A stretch of DNA of 64,000 nucleotides from Patiria pectinifera (GCA_029964075.1 CM057144.1:12919281-12983280); one strand, 5' to 3'. Counted from the first letter of the stretch, positions 11,501 through 26,500 are shown. The notes: a model not told the origin generated them from the letters alone. Translations and numbers: made by a program.

Positions 11501-14500
11501 TTTACCGCGTATGAATGAAAAGCTATACTTCACTGTATGTAAAAAAAAAAAAAAATAAGTAAGAAATTCCTGTAAAAAGTGCATGGATTTCCTTCTTTTT
11601 GCACCTCCCTGTATATCTCCCCCTCCCCTCCCCAACCCCCCAAGGTATTTGCACCCCTTCTCCCACCCCGATGTAAAAGTCATTGAAGGTCATTCCTCCT
11701 CTTTAGGCCATCTCAAAAAAGCCTGTTCAGAATTTTACACAGTGTAGGAGTGATTAACCAAAATGATTAAGCCATTAGTCGATGCCTAATAATGCATGCA
11801 TGATTAGAAGCATAATGACGCAGAAACAAAAGCCCATTCTTAACCATAATTTACTCAATTTTTCAGTAATTTCCCCACCCCCCTTTTAAGCTGCATATAA
11901 AGCTTGCTTTAACGATAATGGCTTTACTTAGCCATGCTACGTGTTAGTAAGTAGTGCCATACCACTCCATTCGGTCTAAAGTACCTGGCGTCTGTTGAGC
12001 CACCAATATTTTCCTGCTTATAATCATCCATGTAGCTTCGTGACTGAACAATTTTGAGTTAGAGTTTCAAAGAACAAGCGGTTGTGTTCTTTCTTTGTTG
12101 CGTCTTAAACCCTGAATCCCAGGGTGGTAAACAAAAGTTGGGAACCACTGAACAATTCACGGCTGTAATAACTTGATCTGCTTTTAGCAAAGAACTTGTC
12201 ACTACAAGCGTTTGAGAACTGGACAAATTGGTGGCACCAGTAGCGGAGTAACCATTGCGTAGCGTACTACATTAACACTGAAATAGTCCATTATGCCGGC
12301 CGTCGTTGGATTCAGCGTTGGAGTGCGGCTGTCACTGTTGAGCGCTGTAGCGTTCCAGGTCCTTCTTGCCACCTGTCCTACTGGATGGGTGTCTTGGCGT
12401 GACTCGTGTTACATCTTTTTGCCAGAGATGATGAGTTGGCACCAGGCTGTCACGGCTTGTGACCGAGCGTCAGTTGGTCATCTCGCGGTGCCCAACACCC
12501 CCGAAGAACTCGACGTCCTGTTAGACATGGATAGACATCGGGGACCCGGCCTTTGGATTGGCTGCAAATTGGACTCCTCCTACCTTGATTCGAGCCAGGC
12601 GGCATGTGTCGATGACGGGCGATTACTGGCGCCCATTAAAGTGAGCCTGTGGGGGAACGATCCCAGAATTGACTGCGTCAAATTGAGAACGGGGCGGGAT
12701 GATGTTGTTCAAGCAAGCAGAGGGTTCTGCGACAAGAACAAGACAGCCATTTGCGAGATGCCTGACCCCGCTCGCAGGTTCTGCATGTCGTCTGATAGGA
12801 GTGGGCGCTTCACTCCCCAGTGTCTGCTCGACCATGGCTTCAAGAACCTGACGACTATGGGCCTCATCGACTGCGGGGAGGCGTGCTGGGCGGAGCCTCG
12901 ATGCCACTCCTTCAATCTCTGGCAGCGGAGTGGTCCACGGAAGACGTGTCAACTGAACCAGGCGACCAGGCCGGGGGCTGTCTTCAAGCAGATTCAGCAT
13001 TGTTCCTTCTTTGCACTGTGAAACAATAAATCAATTATATTATGTGAGATTGTTGCATATATCTCAGACACTATGAACGATGAATCTCCAGACGTCCCAG
13101 TCCTCCGGAGACCGTTGCCAGGATTTCGGTGTGCTCTTCACACCCTGTCTGCTCAGAAACACTGCGCGGGCAGTGCATTCATTGATCACAGCACATAACT
13201 ATTTGCACCATTTCATTCAAGTCGTAACTTTCAAACTCATTTGAACTTGACTTGGTAGTTCAGTATAATTTTCTGGATCTTTTAAGCTGCATATTATTTG
13301 ACATAATGTAGTTCTTTTTTGTGAGTAGATTCAAGCAACCGTAATTTTGATTCAGAAAAATGATGACGGTAATGGCTCTGTGGTCTTCTACTGTATTTAT
13401 TTTGTATTTTTAGTATAAAGTGTAATCACTATATACATTCAAAAACAGCAAAAGTGTGGGCTTACAGCCTATTTTTGAGTCAAAATTTCATGTAAATAAA
13501 TATAATACCAAATTTATAGGACCTCAAGAACAAGTGCAGGAAAATAGAGTCAAGTTCTTGGCTCTAATCAAGTCGAAGAATGAGGTTTGGATTCAAGTTT
13601 GATCACTATTATTGTTTTTTATCCATTGGACTCTGACCCAGACTGGACTTGATTAAACTACATTTTTCGTGAACGACACTCACACTCATTTGGCAAGGTT
13701 GTACTTTCTTTTATATTAGAATTAAAGCAAAACATAGTCAAACTTGATGTCACTAGTTTTGGTCAATAAGGTGCAACCCTGATTAGTAAGCTGCAGAACT
13801 TACAAAACACGAAAGTGCTTGAAACTGATCTTTCCAACAATAGACTTATGAGTTCATCTTACAGATGTGGCAATAGTTTACCATCAGTTTGTTCAACAGT
13901 GTATCCATTCCTATTGGTCGAGAGCCTGTCACATGGCCAGTCCTAAACAGTTGATCAAACACCGGCTGGCTGGGTTTCAACACTTTTCCGGTGTCACATT
14001 GAATTTGGACTCCTGTGAAATCTAATCCCTTTTACCCTTTTATTGGTTGAACGTCACAATCCTCACTTAGGCATGTGCAGTTTAGTCCATATTTCGAGAG
14101 TCCTGAAGTCACACTACACCTGAACCGCTGCGTTCTGCGCCACATCGCGCAGTGCACACCACGCAGTGCACACCACACGCCCGCCAATCTTCATATGAGG
14201 AGTTGTTTACGACTTCTCGCGAAAGGCATATGCATAGCTAGAGGGGCGTTTCGAAACACAGTAAAATTGTTGCACAAAATCGTCGGAAAGTTGTCATGTG
14301 AGACTTGCTTGGACTTTTTGACCGAAAAAGGTATTTATGAATTGGAATAAATACGTGCTTGGCCGGTATTAAACAAGTCCGTTTAAGACCGGCTTGGGGC
14401 CTGGTCGTCGATAATGACTGAGACGAATATCAGCGTCCATTCCACGAACCTGTCGTAACGGACTTGTGTAACCAGTTTGCGCCGGGATTATTTTGACATT

Positions 14501-17500
14501 GACCGGACCCAGGCACGGGATGGTTTTCACCAACCTCGATGCCAGACACGGGGTTTAGGCCGTCATGTGCGGGTAGCACACCCTGATATTTCCGGCCTTG
14601 CTTGTTGCGTGTTTATACGTCATCCATTCCGAATACCACTAAACCTTTGCGTGTATGCACGTCATCTGACGTGAACTGGTTAAAACTAGCCAAATATCCC
14701 CTTATCGAAAGACCATTGATCTGGTGTCCAGCACGCTAACACTGTGCACTCATAGAAACCCTTTTCAATGGTAAAAACAACGTCGCTATTGTAGAAAGCA
14801 ACTGATCAACCTCGGTGAGTGGACAGTGATGGCATGTTGGGATTGGTCTATGCTGGATACATTTAACGGTTTGCCAGGCAACCAACAGGTTATAATCGCC
14901 CATATACATTAAAAATCTCAAGGTTTGCTGAGATACAGCTGGGTGACTTTGTACAAAAAGCATTCACAATCAGCCAGTTAATGACTCAAGCTTCTCTTTA
15001 TTTATTTACATCACTTTACTACTTAAGGGAAACAGTTAACAATCCAGGCTTATTATAAATAAATAAGAGAAACAGTTGCGTAGCTATGGTATCAGAGACT
15101 TCTTGTAGATAGCTTTGTTTACATCGCGGTAGTGTTTAACTTCATCTTTATCCTTAGGTTGCCAGGAGACAGAAACGTGAGACCACTTATAGAAAGCTAT
15201 GTTTACATCGCGGTAGTGTTTAACTTCAACTTTATCCTTAGGTTGCCAGGAGACAGAAACGGGAGATTGCCGCTGGAAAATCAAAGAGGACATCAGAGAA
15301 GATCATTAAGACGTATCTTCAGAGCCACGCCCTTCAGGCCGTCATGGGCGAGGCGAGGTAATATGTTTTGCATCTTTTCCTTTATAATATAGAATCGAAG
15401 ATCTCGTAGAATTTCTGCAAAGCCACGCCTTTATTGTTGTCACGAGAGACATGTACATTTACACCTGTCACAATGACAACCTGTATGACAACCTGTTACT
15501 ATGACAACCTGGAACCTGCATGATAGGTGATGGGTTGGTTACATATGGAGATAAAGGGGGCCTCTACATGTGCACTTTTAATAGGCTTGATCTATTTAAT
15601 ATCTATTCATAATTACCTCAGACAGTTTAGCCATTCCTATTGGTCGAGAGCCCGTCGCGTGGCCGGTCTTAAACGGATGATAAAGACATGGCTAGCTGGT
15701 CTTAAACACTTTTCCAGTGTCACATAAAATGTGGACTCCTAAAAATCCAGTGCCTCTTATCGTTTCATTGGTTGAACGTTCACAATCCTCACGTAGGCAT
15801 GCGCAACACTACCAGTGAGTCAGAATTTTATAGTTCTAAATTCAAAACGCAACGCCCCAGGTGCGTTCTGTGCGACATCGCGCAGAACGTGCTACGCGCG
15901 CGTCAATCTCCATAAAAGGGTTGTTTACATCTTACTCGCCAGCTGAACACTCCATTATTTTGCTAGAGGGGTGTTTCAAAAAGCTGGAGTGAACTTGTCG
16001 ATGAAAATCTGGGTTTTTTTTTAACGAATTCCTTGATTTTTTTTTACTGAAAAGGTATTTATGAATGGGAATAAATATGTGCTCGGTCGGTATTAATCAC
16101 TCTGTTTAAGACTGCTTAGAGTCTGGGTGCTGATAATTACCCTCGCCTCCGGCTCGGGTAATTATCAGCACCCAGACTCTAAGCAGTCTTAAAGAGAGTG
16201 ATTAAAACCTCTCGAGCACACATTTATTCCCTTAATAAGGCTATTATGAGTCATTCTATAAGTTTATTGTCCAAAGTGTGACATATCTCCTGTCCCTGTT
16301 ACCTTGGTACTTTTTAATATGCCATTCAAGTATCACTAAAAGGTACAGAAGATCATTTTTGGCTATCAAAAAAAAAACCTTACGAAATTATTGTTGAAAA
16401 GCTTACTTGGTTTAAAGACTGATGGCAATAAACTCCCTGTGAAATTATTCTTTCTGGCATGCTGTCATTTTGAAGAAAACAAAAAAAGACGGCGCTTTCC
16501 AAAATGACGCATTTTTGGAAAATTCCTTTGGGATCTGGTTGGCAATTCAGCGAATCTGTGAATAGGTGCGCGCACAGGGTTGCTATCATTCGCCAGTTCA
16601 GTGACATCGCGTAGCTACAATCGGCTGAACGAGATCGTGTCCCGGATGCTGATTTCGGACGCAATTCAAAACATTACTCGACAACTCTTGACTTCAAACG
16701 ATTTTGATATTAATCATCCTCCATCACTGTTGGAGGATGACTTCATTAAGGAGTGCATTAGAATTATAAAATCATAGATGTCAGAGACGGGAAAAGAGTG
16801 GACCCCAAATTTATAAAATGACACTGCACTCACATACACAGGGCCATAGCCAGCCTGGTTGAATGGGGGTCGTTTTATTAAACACGAAGAGGACCTTTTC
16901 ATATCTAATAAACAGCAACCTCGTCCCCAGTGCTTACTTTATTTCAAGCCGTGTTTCCAATAGTAAGCCCTGGATAGGAAACTTTCTTCCTGTATCCTGA
17001 TTCGATATCGCAATTGGCTAGTAATGGATTTGTATCGTGTACTTGGTGGTGTTATTCACAACGTGCAGTACGTGTTTTCACTATTATTCGTCCGTGCCTT
17101 CTCAAATATATTCCTGTCCTTTCCAGTTTGTTCATATTAATATGAAATGTGATACTGCATGTTGTCTCGTAAAAAGATCGTCACAGTTTAATCAAATAAA
17201 TCCCGTTTTCGTAACTCACGCTGTGCTCATGCTGCGACGAATTGACTCTGTTTTTACCCCAGACACCGCATACAAAAACGAACGATAACGTAACGCACAT
17301 GCAGGCACCAGACTATTCCTCATTTGTATACGTGTTCAAAAATCTTGCACATGCAAATGATCCAATACCAGGGTGAGAGAGCTGATAGTGATGGGCGCGT
17401 ACTGCTCGACACCCTGGGGTCGAGGCTGAATAAACAGTTGATTATGCATGGAAATGCACATTTGAGTAAAACTCACTGTCATTTTGGACCTTCGGCCGAT

Positions 17501-20500
17501 TTTGGGGGAGGAAGAGCCGATTCCGATTTCCCACCCCCACCCTCCCCAACCCCACCTACAGGCTTGCATACATGTATATATTGACCCGTTTGTTTTGTTC
17601 TGTATCAAGTGGTTCTCAGGACAACGCAGCGCCAAAACTGAAGAAGTTACCGACCGAGCCAGACATGTTTGAGCTTCCTCCAGTCCCTTCTGCCTTGTTG
17701 CAAGACTCATGGAGGTAAGGAGGTGTCATCTCTCAGATGGATCAAGTACTTCACAAGTACTTCACAAGTCCATTCACAAGTCCATTCACTATCATAGTCA
17801 CGAGAGACCAGTGTCTTGTGGGGGGGAGGAAGGGGGAGGGGCAGCAAGCAGACTTTCAGGTCAGCCAACCATTGCAATCAAAGGAAAGGGCTGAGGCTGG
17901 ACAACACCTGTCTTTTCGAAGCGCTGTTCAAAACAGACGAAAGACAAGATTTAATTTTGAAAGACATAGGGAATTCAAGCGATTCACAATGCAGTAGAGT
18001 TTGCCACGAAGAGTTCATTTTTCCCAGTGCATTGTGGGAGATGGTCTACAAATTGGCAGTGCGGAACATTTAAAATTGTTCATTTTGCTGGTCCGTAGTT
18101 ACATGATGCGAGTATCTGTTTGCTCTTTTCTTTTTATCAATATGGTGTTTTTGTTTAATAGGCGGCAGAATGGACCAATCTATAAGAAATAAGTTCAAGT
18201 TGTCTACTGATACTCGTTCAAATTGGCCATGATTTGTTGACCGTAAACTTGAAAAATGGACTCTCCGTGGCAAACTCTTGGTGGCGCACTGCATTGCGAA
18301 TCACCCAAATTGAACAATAACAAAGGAATCCGCTCCATTCACAAGTACCCCCCTCACCGGCAAAGAGAGTACAGTTGGGGGTGACCGACCGACGCCATCT
18401 TGCCTGACTGCAATTCATTTGCTGCGAAGCGCGGCCACTGCGTGTACATAGTACAAATCCCCTGGTGTACGTGCGTCACACACAAGGAACAGTGCGCGTC
18501 AACCAGCGAAATGTCCCGCCCATGGGACGTCGTTGCTAGGTCAAAGGGCGCCCTCTTTCGTCGGCGCACGGAGCCCACACCCTGGTCACAGTTCATTTGA
18601 ATGGCAAGTGATTTGACTTGAGACTTGATGACATGATGAATACGACACACGCTGTAAATTATTTCAAATTGTTTTGTCGTGTGCTTGGATACTGTAATTT
18701 CACTGGTCTAGGATGGCGATGTGCCTTGACAATAAAACTGCATGTCACACAGAGAGGGTAACGTCACACTTCATCTATTGCGCAAGTTGCGCGTGCGTGG
18801 GGAACCTGCAGACACGCTATAGCTTTAGCTTTGCGCAATGAAAACTGCGATGTCCAATGCTTAAGTCTCGTGTCCGGCAGGACATCAAAACCTTCAGTTA
18901 TTTTTCACACAGTACGCTACGACATATTTTTTGAGTTTCTGGCGCGATATAACAAAACAATTGTTGACTGCTGCCAAGCGGGTTCCAGTCATATCCCACA
19001 TCACAGCAGTCAACAATTGTGAAATATTAACTGCATCCCGTGTCCATTTTTTTTACAGTGATTCTGATTCGGATGATGATACTGCTCTGAGAGTCGACCA
19101 TTTTGACCGTTTTCAGAATCTGGATGATGTCGACATTGACTCGGAAAGCTTTCAGGCCCTGCCTCCCGAGATGCAGCATGAGATAATCACAGAGATGAAG
19201 GAGAACAAGAAGAGGAATTCCTGGAAGACAATGGATCAACTTCCCAAGGTAAGGAAGATGGGAAGGTTCGAAGCCTGTCGGGGGATATCTTAAGGTAAGG
19301 AGATGATCATTGAGATGAAAGAAAACAAGAAGAGGAATTCCTGGAAGACAATGGATCAACTTCCCAAGGTAAGGGAACATAAGGACGGTGGGTGGGTTCA
19401 TAGCCTGGCAGGAGATCTTAAGGTAATGAGAAATCATTGAGATGAAAGAAAACAAGAAGAGGAACGCATTGGAGACAAAGAATCAACTTCCCAAGATAAG
19501 GAAGATGGGAGGGTTTGAAGCCTGTCAGGAGATCTTGTGACAATAAGACAAGTTGCATTTTTTATCGATTTCAAAGAATAAAGTTTTTTGTTATCTGTTT
19601 TATAAAACAACTAGTACAGAGAGTACACATATTTCATTCTACTGCAAAACCTAAAAAATAACTTTACATATCATAAAGTGGTCAAGAACATGTTACATTC
19701 TAACAGGCAACCCCCAAACACCAATTAAACACAACTAATTCTTTCTCACTTTTTACACAGAAACATAATGAATAACGGTTAATAACATAATGAATAATGG
19801 TTGCATAGTAAGTAAGCAAACTTTACAAACAAAAGGGCCCTCATATTTGTAACAATTTTGAAGAAGTTTGTAATGTCTTTAATAATATGAAATGCAATCT
19901 GAGGATCTTTTCCCCACAAAGTCTGATTTTTAAAATAAAATTTCAACCAATTTGATGAAAACGGCACAGCGACATCTGTATTACAAGCACAATTTTAATC
20001 AGTTCTTATCAATTTTAATCTGTCCGTTCACAGATTGTATGGTACATACATGTGTAAGCCTGGACTGGAGTAGTTTAAGGCCGGAAATAAGTTTGAGCAT
20101 TAAAATATGACATACCGGTAGCTACATACAGAGCTTCAAGGCCGTTGCACATGTTGCGTGATTTTCACACAAGTGATTTTTACCTCTGAACTTTTGTGCC
20201 AGGTCGGTAATCACAAAATGGTGAGTGTAATGTACGGTAAGTTTTCTGTGAGATGGGTTAGTAGATCTACGACAATTAGTCCTGATAGATCTTAACCGAG
20301 TAGCAGTCAGCCACTGCCAGCCTCCCATCTGAAGTAAACGTGATTGCTTCTGGGAAGAATAGACCCTGAGCCAGACAATCAAGAAAAGTGCCGCCCAGGC
20401 TGTAGCGGTGAACATGACCAGTGCCTGTGTCACAGAGTAATATATTACTTGCGCCATCATAACCAAGCCGAACGTTAGACATCGCAACGTAGACGCCGGA

Positions 20501-23500
20501 GTCATCACAAAACACACCAGCGCAAACCTGCACTGGCTCACCATTGATGGTTGGTTTAATGGTGTTTAGTGTGGTACCATTGCTCAGTGCAATGTCCACT
20601 TTCCGATCTCCGCTGACCACAACTCTATCGGTGGCATTGTTGATGGCCAGGTGATAAGGCGGAGTCTGCACTGGTATGGTGTCTAGGAGCTCACCATCAG
20701 TGAGCTTATGCTCAGTCCACACCATCCTCTTCACATCGCCGACTAATATCGTTCCATCCTTCTTGACAGCTACGCTTTGGAGATCCACCTCTGTGTTTTC
20801 TACCTCGCTCTGAGGCACCGTTGGGAAGTGGAAGGCCGGCTTGTTGTCCTTGTCAAATACTTTGACATACTTGGTGCTGTCTACAACTATCAGCTGATCA
20901 TCAGGAGTAGCCTCAATGGCGCGTGGCTCTGGGGAAGAAAACAAAATTACTAGTCCAATAAAACCTACTCAAAAAGATACTGTGCATATATACATAGTCA
21001 TAGAAATATCTAGGCAATCTGTTTGTGGTATCTGTAACCACAGACTGAATTTTTTTGGTGGTGTGGCCTCGTGGTTAGGGCATTGGATTTGTGGTCTGCG
21101 GGTAAAGCTGCAGGTTTTGGGTTCGAGTCCAGCCTGGGGTCTTGGTGCGTTTGCCCTTGGGAAAGGCACTTTGTCACTCATTGCTTCTTTCCACCCAGGA
21201 GTAAATGGGTACCTGTGAGGGCAGAGGTGGTTATTGTGATTGAGCCTCCTTGCGCCTAACAGGCAGCATCAAGCTGTATACTCCCCAGGGAGCCGAGATG
21301 GTATTTGGAATGTTTCATGGGCCCAGTGAGCAGGGGTAATAATGATGTAGCGCCTTGAGCACCAGTCCTGGTGGATACATGCGCTTTATTAATACCCACT
21401 ATTATTATTTTTATTATTATTCTGAGTGCTAAATATTTTATTTATATTTCAAACATGCACAAAATTATAAAAATGTTAGAAATTTACTCTTTTGAAGTGG
21501 AATCTCTTTCTTATGGTGTCCTTCAGTACTGCAGATGACCACTCGCTTGTTCCTGTTGTCCGCTACAGCAATCTCACCAGGTTGAGTAGCAGTAATGCTC
21601 CAAGCTGCATCAAACTCTCCTGGGCCACTTCCCTCTTTTCCAAACTCACCAGACATCTCCCACTTGCTCACTTGATGATCCTCCAGCTTGCCCAGGTTGA
21701 TGTCACCAATCCTCTGACCTGGGCTGAAATTCAGATGTGAAAGCGTGGGGTCAAACTGGGGAGGATCTTGACCCTTCAGTGAATTCAAGTCTTTGCAGAT
21801 GATTGGACAGAGGGAAAGAAAATCACTGTCTGAGGCTGTGTTGGTAACTTCTTTTGAAATCTGCAGTGAATGTCGCTTTCCTTTGAGCAGCATGTTCACT
21901 GTTTTGTCATGCTCATCATATACATTATTACGGACCTCTTGAATTTGTTTGATTTCATCACTGATCTTTTTTTCTTGACGTTTTACATGCTCAATGATCT
22001 CAGCTGCCCTGTTCTGTACCGCTTTCAAAGAAGTTGTGATGTTCTTTGCCAGCTTATGTTTAGCTTGAGATGAAGCAACTAAACGTTGTTGAAGTCCTTC
22101 GATGTCTTTTTCGAAATTGGTAAACACGTCCTTCAGTGTCTCTTTGTATTTCTGAGAGGCCCCTCCTGAGTCAATGTAGTGATGCGCGGGTTTACAGTGG
22201 TCCACAACGGTGCAATCGCGGCAGATTAACTCTTCGCATGTCTCACAGAAGAACCGCGTAGCTTCACCCTTGTGTTTGTTGCATTTAGACTCATCCTCTT
22301 CTGGTGCTCTTTTCACAGTTACTTTCCCTTGACGAATATCTTCAAAAGTGGCCACGGTGTGGTTTGACGTAGCAGAAAATCGCATGTGTGTCGTGTGACA
22401 CTTTGAGCAGATGTTCTGTGCGCAGTCCAGACAGCGATGCATTGCCTCGTTTTTCTCATCACATATCTCACAGATAACCTTTGTGTTTTCCGAACAAGCC
22501 ACCTTTTCCTGTAAGGAGACCTCCTCAACTATTCCCATCAAATGAAAATTTGTTTTCAGGCCTTGAATGCTCGTCTCTGGAAGTACCGTCTCTCTTCGGC
22601 ATACAGGGCAAGGCATCTTCGGTTCACCCCCATACCTGCCAGTGTAGTATTTCTCCAGACAGTTCTGACAAAAACTGTGCTGGCAATCTAGTATCTTGGG
22701 CTGTTTGTATCTGTCCGCACAGATATCACATTCAAGATGGCAGCTGATTTTCTCCAGAACTTTGGCCATTTTTATCTGTTGAAACAAAAACAGTGTAATG
22801 AAAAAAGTACATTTTATTGCATAAAAACATCACTGATGATCTAAAATTTTCAAATGAGTAAAGAAAAATTTATATAGGTTGAAAATTTCATTTTTTTCAT
22901 AACTTTTGTAAACTTTCAATTTCATATTTCATGTTTTTGTCACCTCAAATCTATAAGGTCGTTATGGTAATTTGGCAATTATTTCACATTTGTATTCTTT
23001 TTATTAGGTGGCTTATTGGCAACATTACGGTAAAAAGCATGATAATGACCAAAGAGTTATCGACAAAAGGCCACTAACGGATAACAACCTTTTGTTTCAT
23101 ACAGCACCTAAAGTATCTCCATAATGCATTATTGGCAATCATCATACCACACCTGTGGTACATGTGATCTCCATAATGCGTTATTGACAAAAGGTCACTA
23201 ATGGATAACGACCTTTTGTTTCATCATACCACACCTGTGGTACAACGCATTATTGACAAAAGGTCACTAATGGATAACGACCTTTTGTTTCATCATACCA
23301 CACCTGTGGTACATGTATCTCCATAACGCGTTATTGACAAAAGGTCACTAATGGATAACGACCTTTTGTTTCATCATACCACACCTGTGGTACATGTATC
23401 TCCATAACGCGTTATTGACAAAAGGTCACTAATGATAACGACCTTTTGTTTCATCATACCACACCTGTATGTATCTCCATAACGCGTTATTGACAAAAGG

Positions 23501-26500
23501 TCACTAACGGATAACGACCTTTTGTTGCACACAACACCTTAAGGCTTGGACTACAATAACTGTGTTTTCTCAGAAAATAACAAATTGAAACAAAAAAAAC
23601 CCATTCATTTTATTGAAATAAATCTTCCCAACTAACATATTCAGCGTGGTTGACAGATTGCTTTTATAATTTTCCTTGCTGCACCAAAACTTCAAACTGT
23701 ATTTTCTCAAATTCACAAAAACCCGCTAACGACCTTATACAGGGTGAGTAAAAAAAAGCAGAACCCAAACCCCCAAAAATATATTTCATATTTAAAAAAA
23801 TATGTGGCACCAAAACTAATTATGACTGGAAAGCCAATTTCATAAGCTACTTTTAGATGAAAAAAATATTGAAATTGCTCAATCCATTCAAAGAATATCA
23901 CCAGTTAAACGCAATGACCCTAAAACCTGTCTCGTCCAAAAAAAAAAAATTATTGTGTGTTTTGACTGTTTGGAAAAAAACCGAAAATGATACAGAATAC
24001 TTGTTTCAACAACTGTCACCAACTGTAATACACAATACCTTTATTAACAACCCTGTTTAGGCAAACAATTATGATTTATAAAATCTACTTTTTTTAAAAG
24101 ACGGGCCTTCAAAAGGACTTTGATGAATATTTTTTTAACGTTTAAACTGAGATTTTATCGCTGATGATGTTTGAAGGCAATTGTGACGACGATTCTTGAA
24201 ATTGCATTTTTTTGGACGAGCCAGGTTTTAGGGTCATTGTGTTGAAAAGGTGATATTCTGTGAACGTATTGACCAATTTCAGTAATTTTTTTTATCTAAA
24301 AGTAGCTTATGAAATTGGCTTTCAGTCACTATTATTTTTGGTGCTACATATTTGTATAAATATGAAATATACTTTTTGGGGTTTGGGTTCCGTTTTTTTA
24401 CCCTGTAGCACTGAGGCGAAGTTTTTTGCTGTCTGTAAATTCATTGTGTAGCCGAGGGAATAGTTATTAAAAGTTTGGTGGGGCGACTCCTCATGTGGCC
24501 GAAGGCTACTTTTTAAGTTAATGAGAATGTGGAACAAGTGGACTCTGAGATATGGTTATAGCTTCTGCAACGATGATAATTTATTTCCATATGGACTACG
24601 CAGAATGTAGTTCACTCGAAAAATATATACAAGAAAAACGACAGTCAATTTGGCATAAGTCACCTAGGCTGACCAATGGTCATGCCTCAACCAACCGAAG
24701 GGGAAATTGTCTCCACTAAATGTAGTTGAACGGTAATCAGAGCACTCTAAATTATAGGTGTGGTCTGATCGAACGCAAGTGGATGAGTGGCTCTAGCAAT
24801 GCCTTGCCATTACACGAAACTTTTGCTTTGCAGCACATAATGCAGCTCAGAAAAATCTGAACAATATTTTGGAATTCGAGGTATGTTGGAATGTTCCTGA
24901 TCAATGCAGCTAGCTAAGCTAGAATGTGATTGCAGGAAAGTTAAGGAACCAAGCGAGGGCATTGCAATAAAATGTGTCTAACTACAGAGGGTGCTAATTA
25001 TGTTATCAAAATAATGGCTCATCCAATTGTACAGCCTATGTTCTATGCATCTTATGATTATATAATATATGTTACTGAGCCCTGTCTGTTGCAAAACATG
25101 ACTGGTCACAATGGTCATTATTCTATCAACTTCAGAAATCAACCAACAAAAGTCAAACTGAAAATGATTTAAATACATGTGCATATAAATCAAAACTACT
25201 TCTCAAATTGTTCTGAATTGTATCATCATTGATCACCTAAATACCAACACATTCTTTCTTTAAATAATTTACCTTTATATTCCGCTGAGTGAAACTTTTG
25301 AGTCTGTGCAAGCAAATTCACTTCATACAGTGAGAAGAGAACAATAAATTTACTCCAAACTTGTTTCAGCAAATGTTGCAAGCAAGTCCAACTTGCAGGC
25401 GTGATTCTGTCCAAATGGCACTGGTCAGCAAAGTTTCCTAGTATTGGGCAAGGTTTAAAAATAGATCTGGGTTTTTCCCCTGCTTTCTATACAGTCTATT
25501 GGTGTGTAAATGAGGTCAGGTTGTCGCATATTCAAGCTGTACAATGCACAAGGCTGCCTGTTATTGTGTCTGTTGAACCGAAGAAGTTTACACACTGCAT
25601 GACAATGTCTGTAGTAGTCACTGGATACAAGCTCGACCACTGAGTAGTGACGTTACCAATGGCGTCTCTCACACTCATGTACTAGGAATATGTGTGGATA
25701 AAGGCAGTGCTGTTTTATTTAAAGGGAATATACATCATTTGCTTTTGCTGTAATTTTCAGAAATGGATGGAATTGGGGGGTTGGAAATATAAAGCAAATA
25801 TAGTTACACTGACTTTTTTGAGGTTTTGGGTTCGAAAATGCTATAAAAACCAAGAAAAACAATCATTTTTCCTGTTCTGGTTCTGGTTCCTCATTTCCAA
25901 GAAAGAAGAAACAGAGCATATTATAATATTGGGAGGTCAGGGAACAGTTCAAGCTGGCTCGGCCCCATTCATAGGTCATAGGTGATGCAAACAGTGGCGG
26001 CGCGATGGTCAACTGGGGCCAGTATTTGAGGGGAAAAAAACAGTATTTTCCAACGCTGATCTCGGCCGATCAGCGTTGGGAATTGATACAAAAATAGCAC
26101 TTTTCTTGAAAATGACAGTATACCAGGTGCCATGATTTTACAGGATGCTTTTCACTGTCATTCGCTAACAGTCCAGCAAGGTATTTCAAAATGATTGGAT
26201 AGTTTTATTTTTTGATGTTTGCAAATGTTGTATATTCCCTTTAAGTTTTAGGTTTATTTGAGATTTTTTTTTTTTTTTATAATTTAGTAAAGGGCAAAGT
26301 TGCAGTGTTAAGAGGTCATTTTGATCAGAAAGAGGACTCATTTATTTATTTATTTATTTCAATGTTTACAACTTTATTTTCAAGCCATGTAATGACAAAA
26401 CAAAATCCACAGCACATGTATAAAAAAACTTTGTCAGAAACAGACCCCAATGAAACAAGATGAAAAGTTTGAGTTTCACAAGTTAATGTTCATAAATGTA

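Noticed and set aside
14075-14350. A 91-residue frame
   Set aside because: Lies inside the family X repeat and is not conserved in the other copies.
17612-17620. Nearer acceptor TTCTCAG for ERCC5 exon 4
   Set aside because: It gives phase 0, but exon 3 leaves in phase 2; the AG at 17608-17609 gives the right phase.
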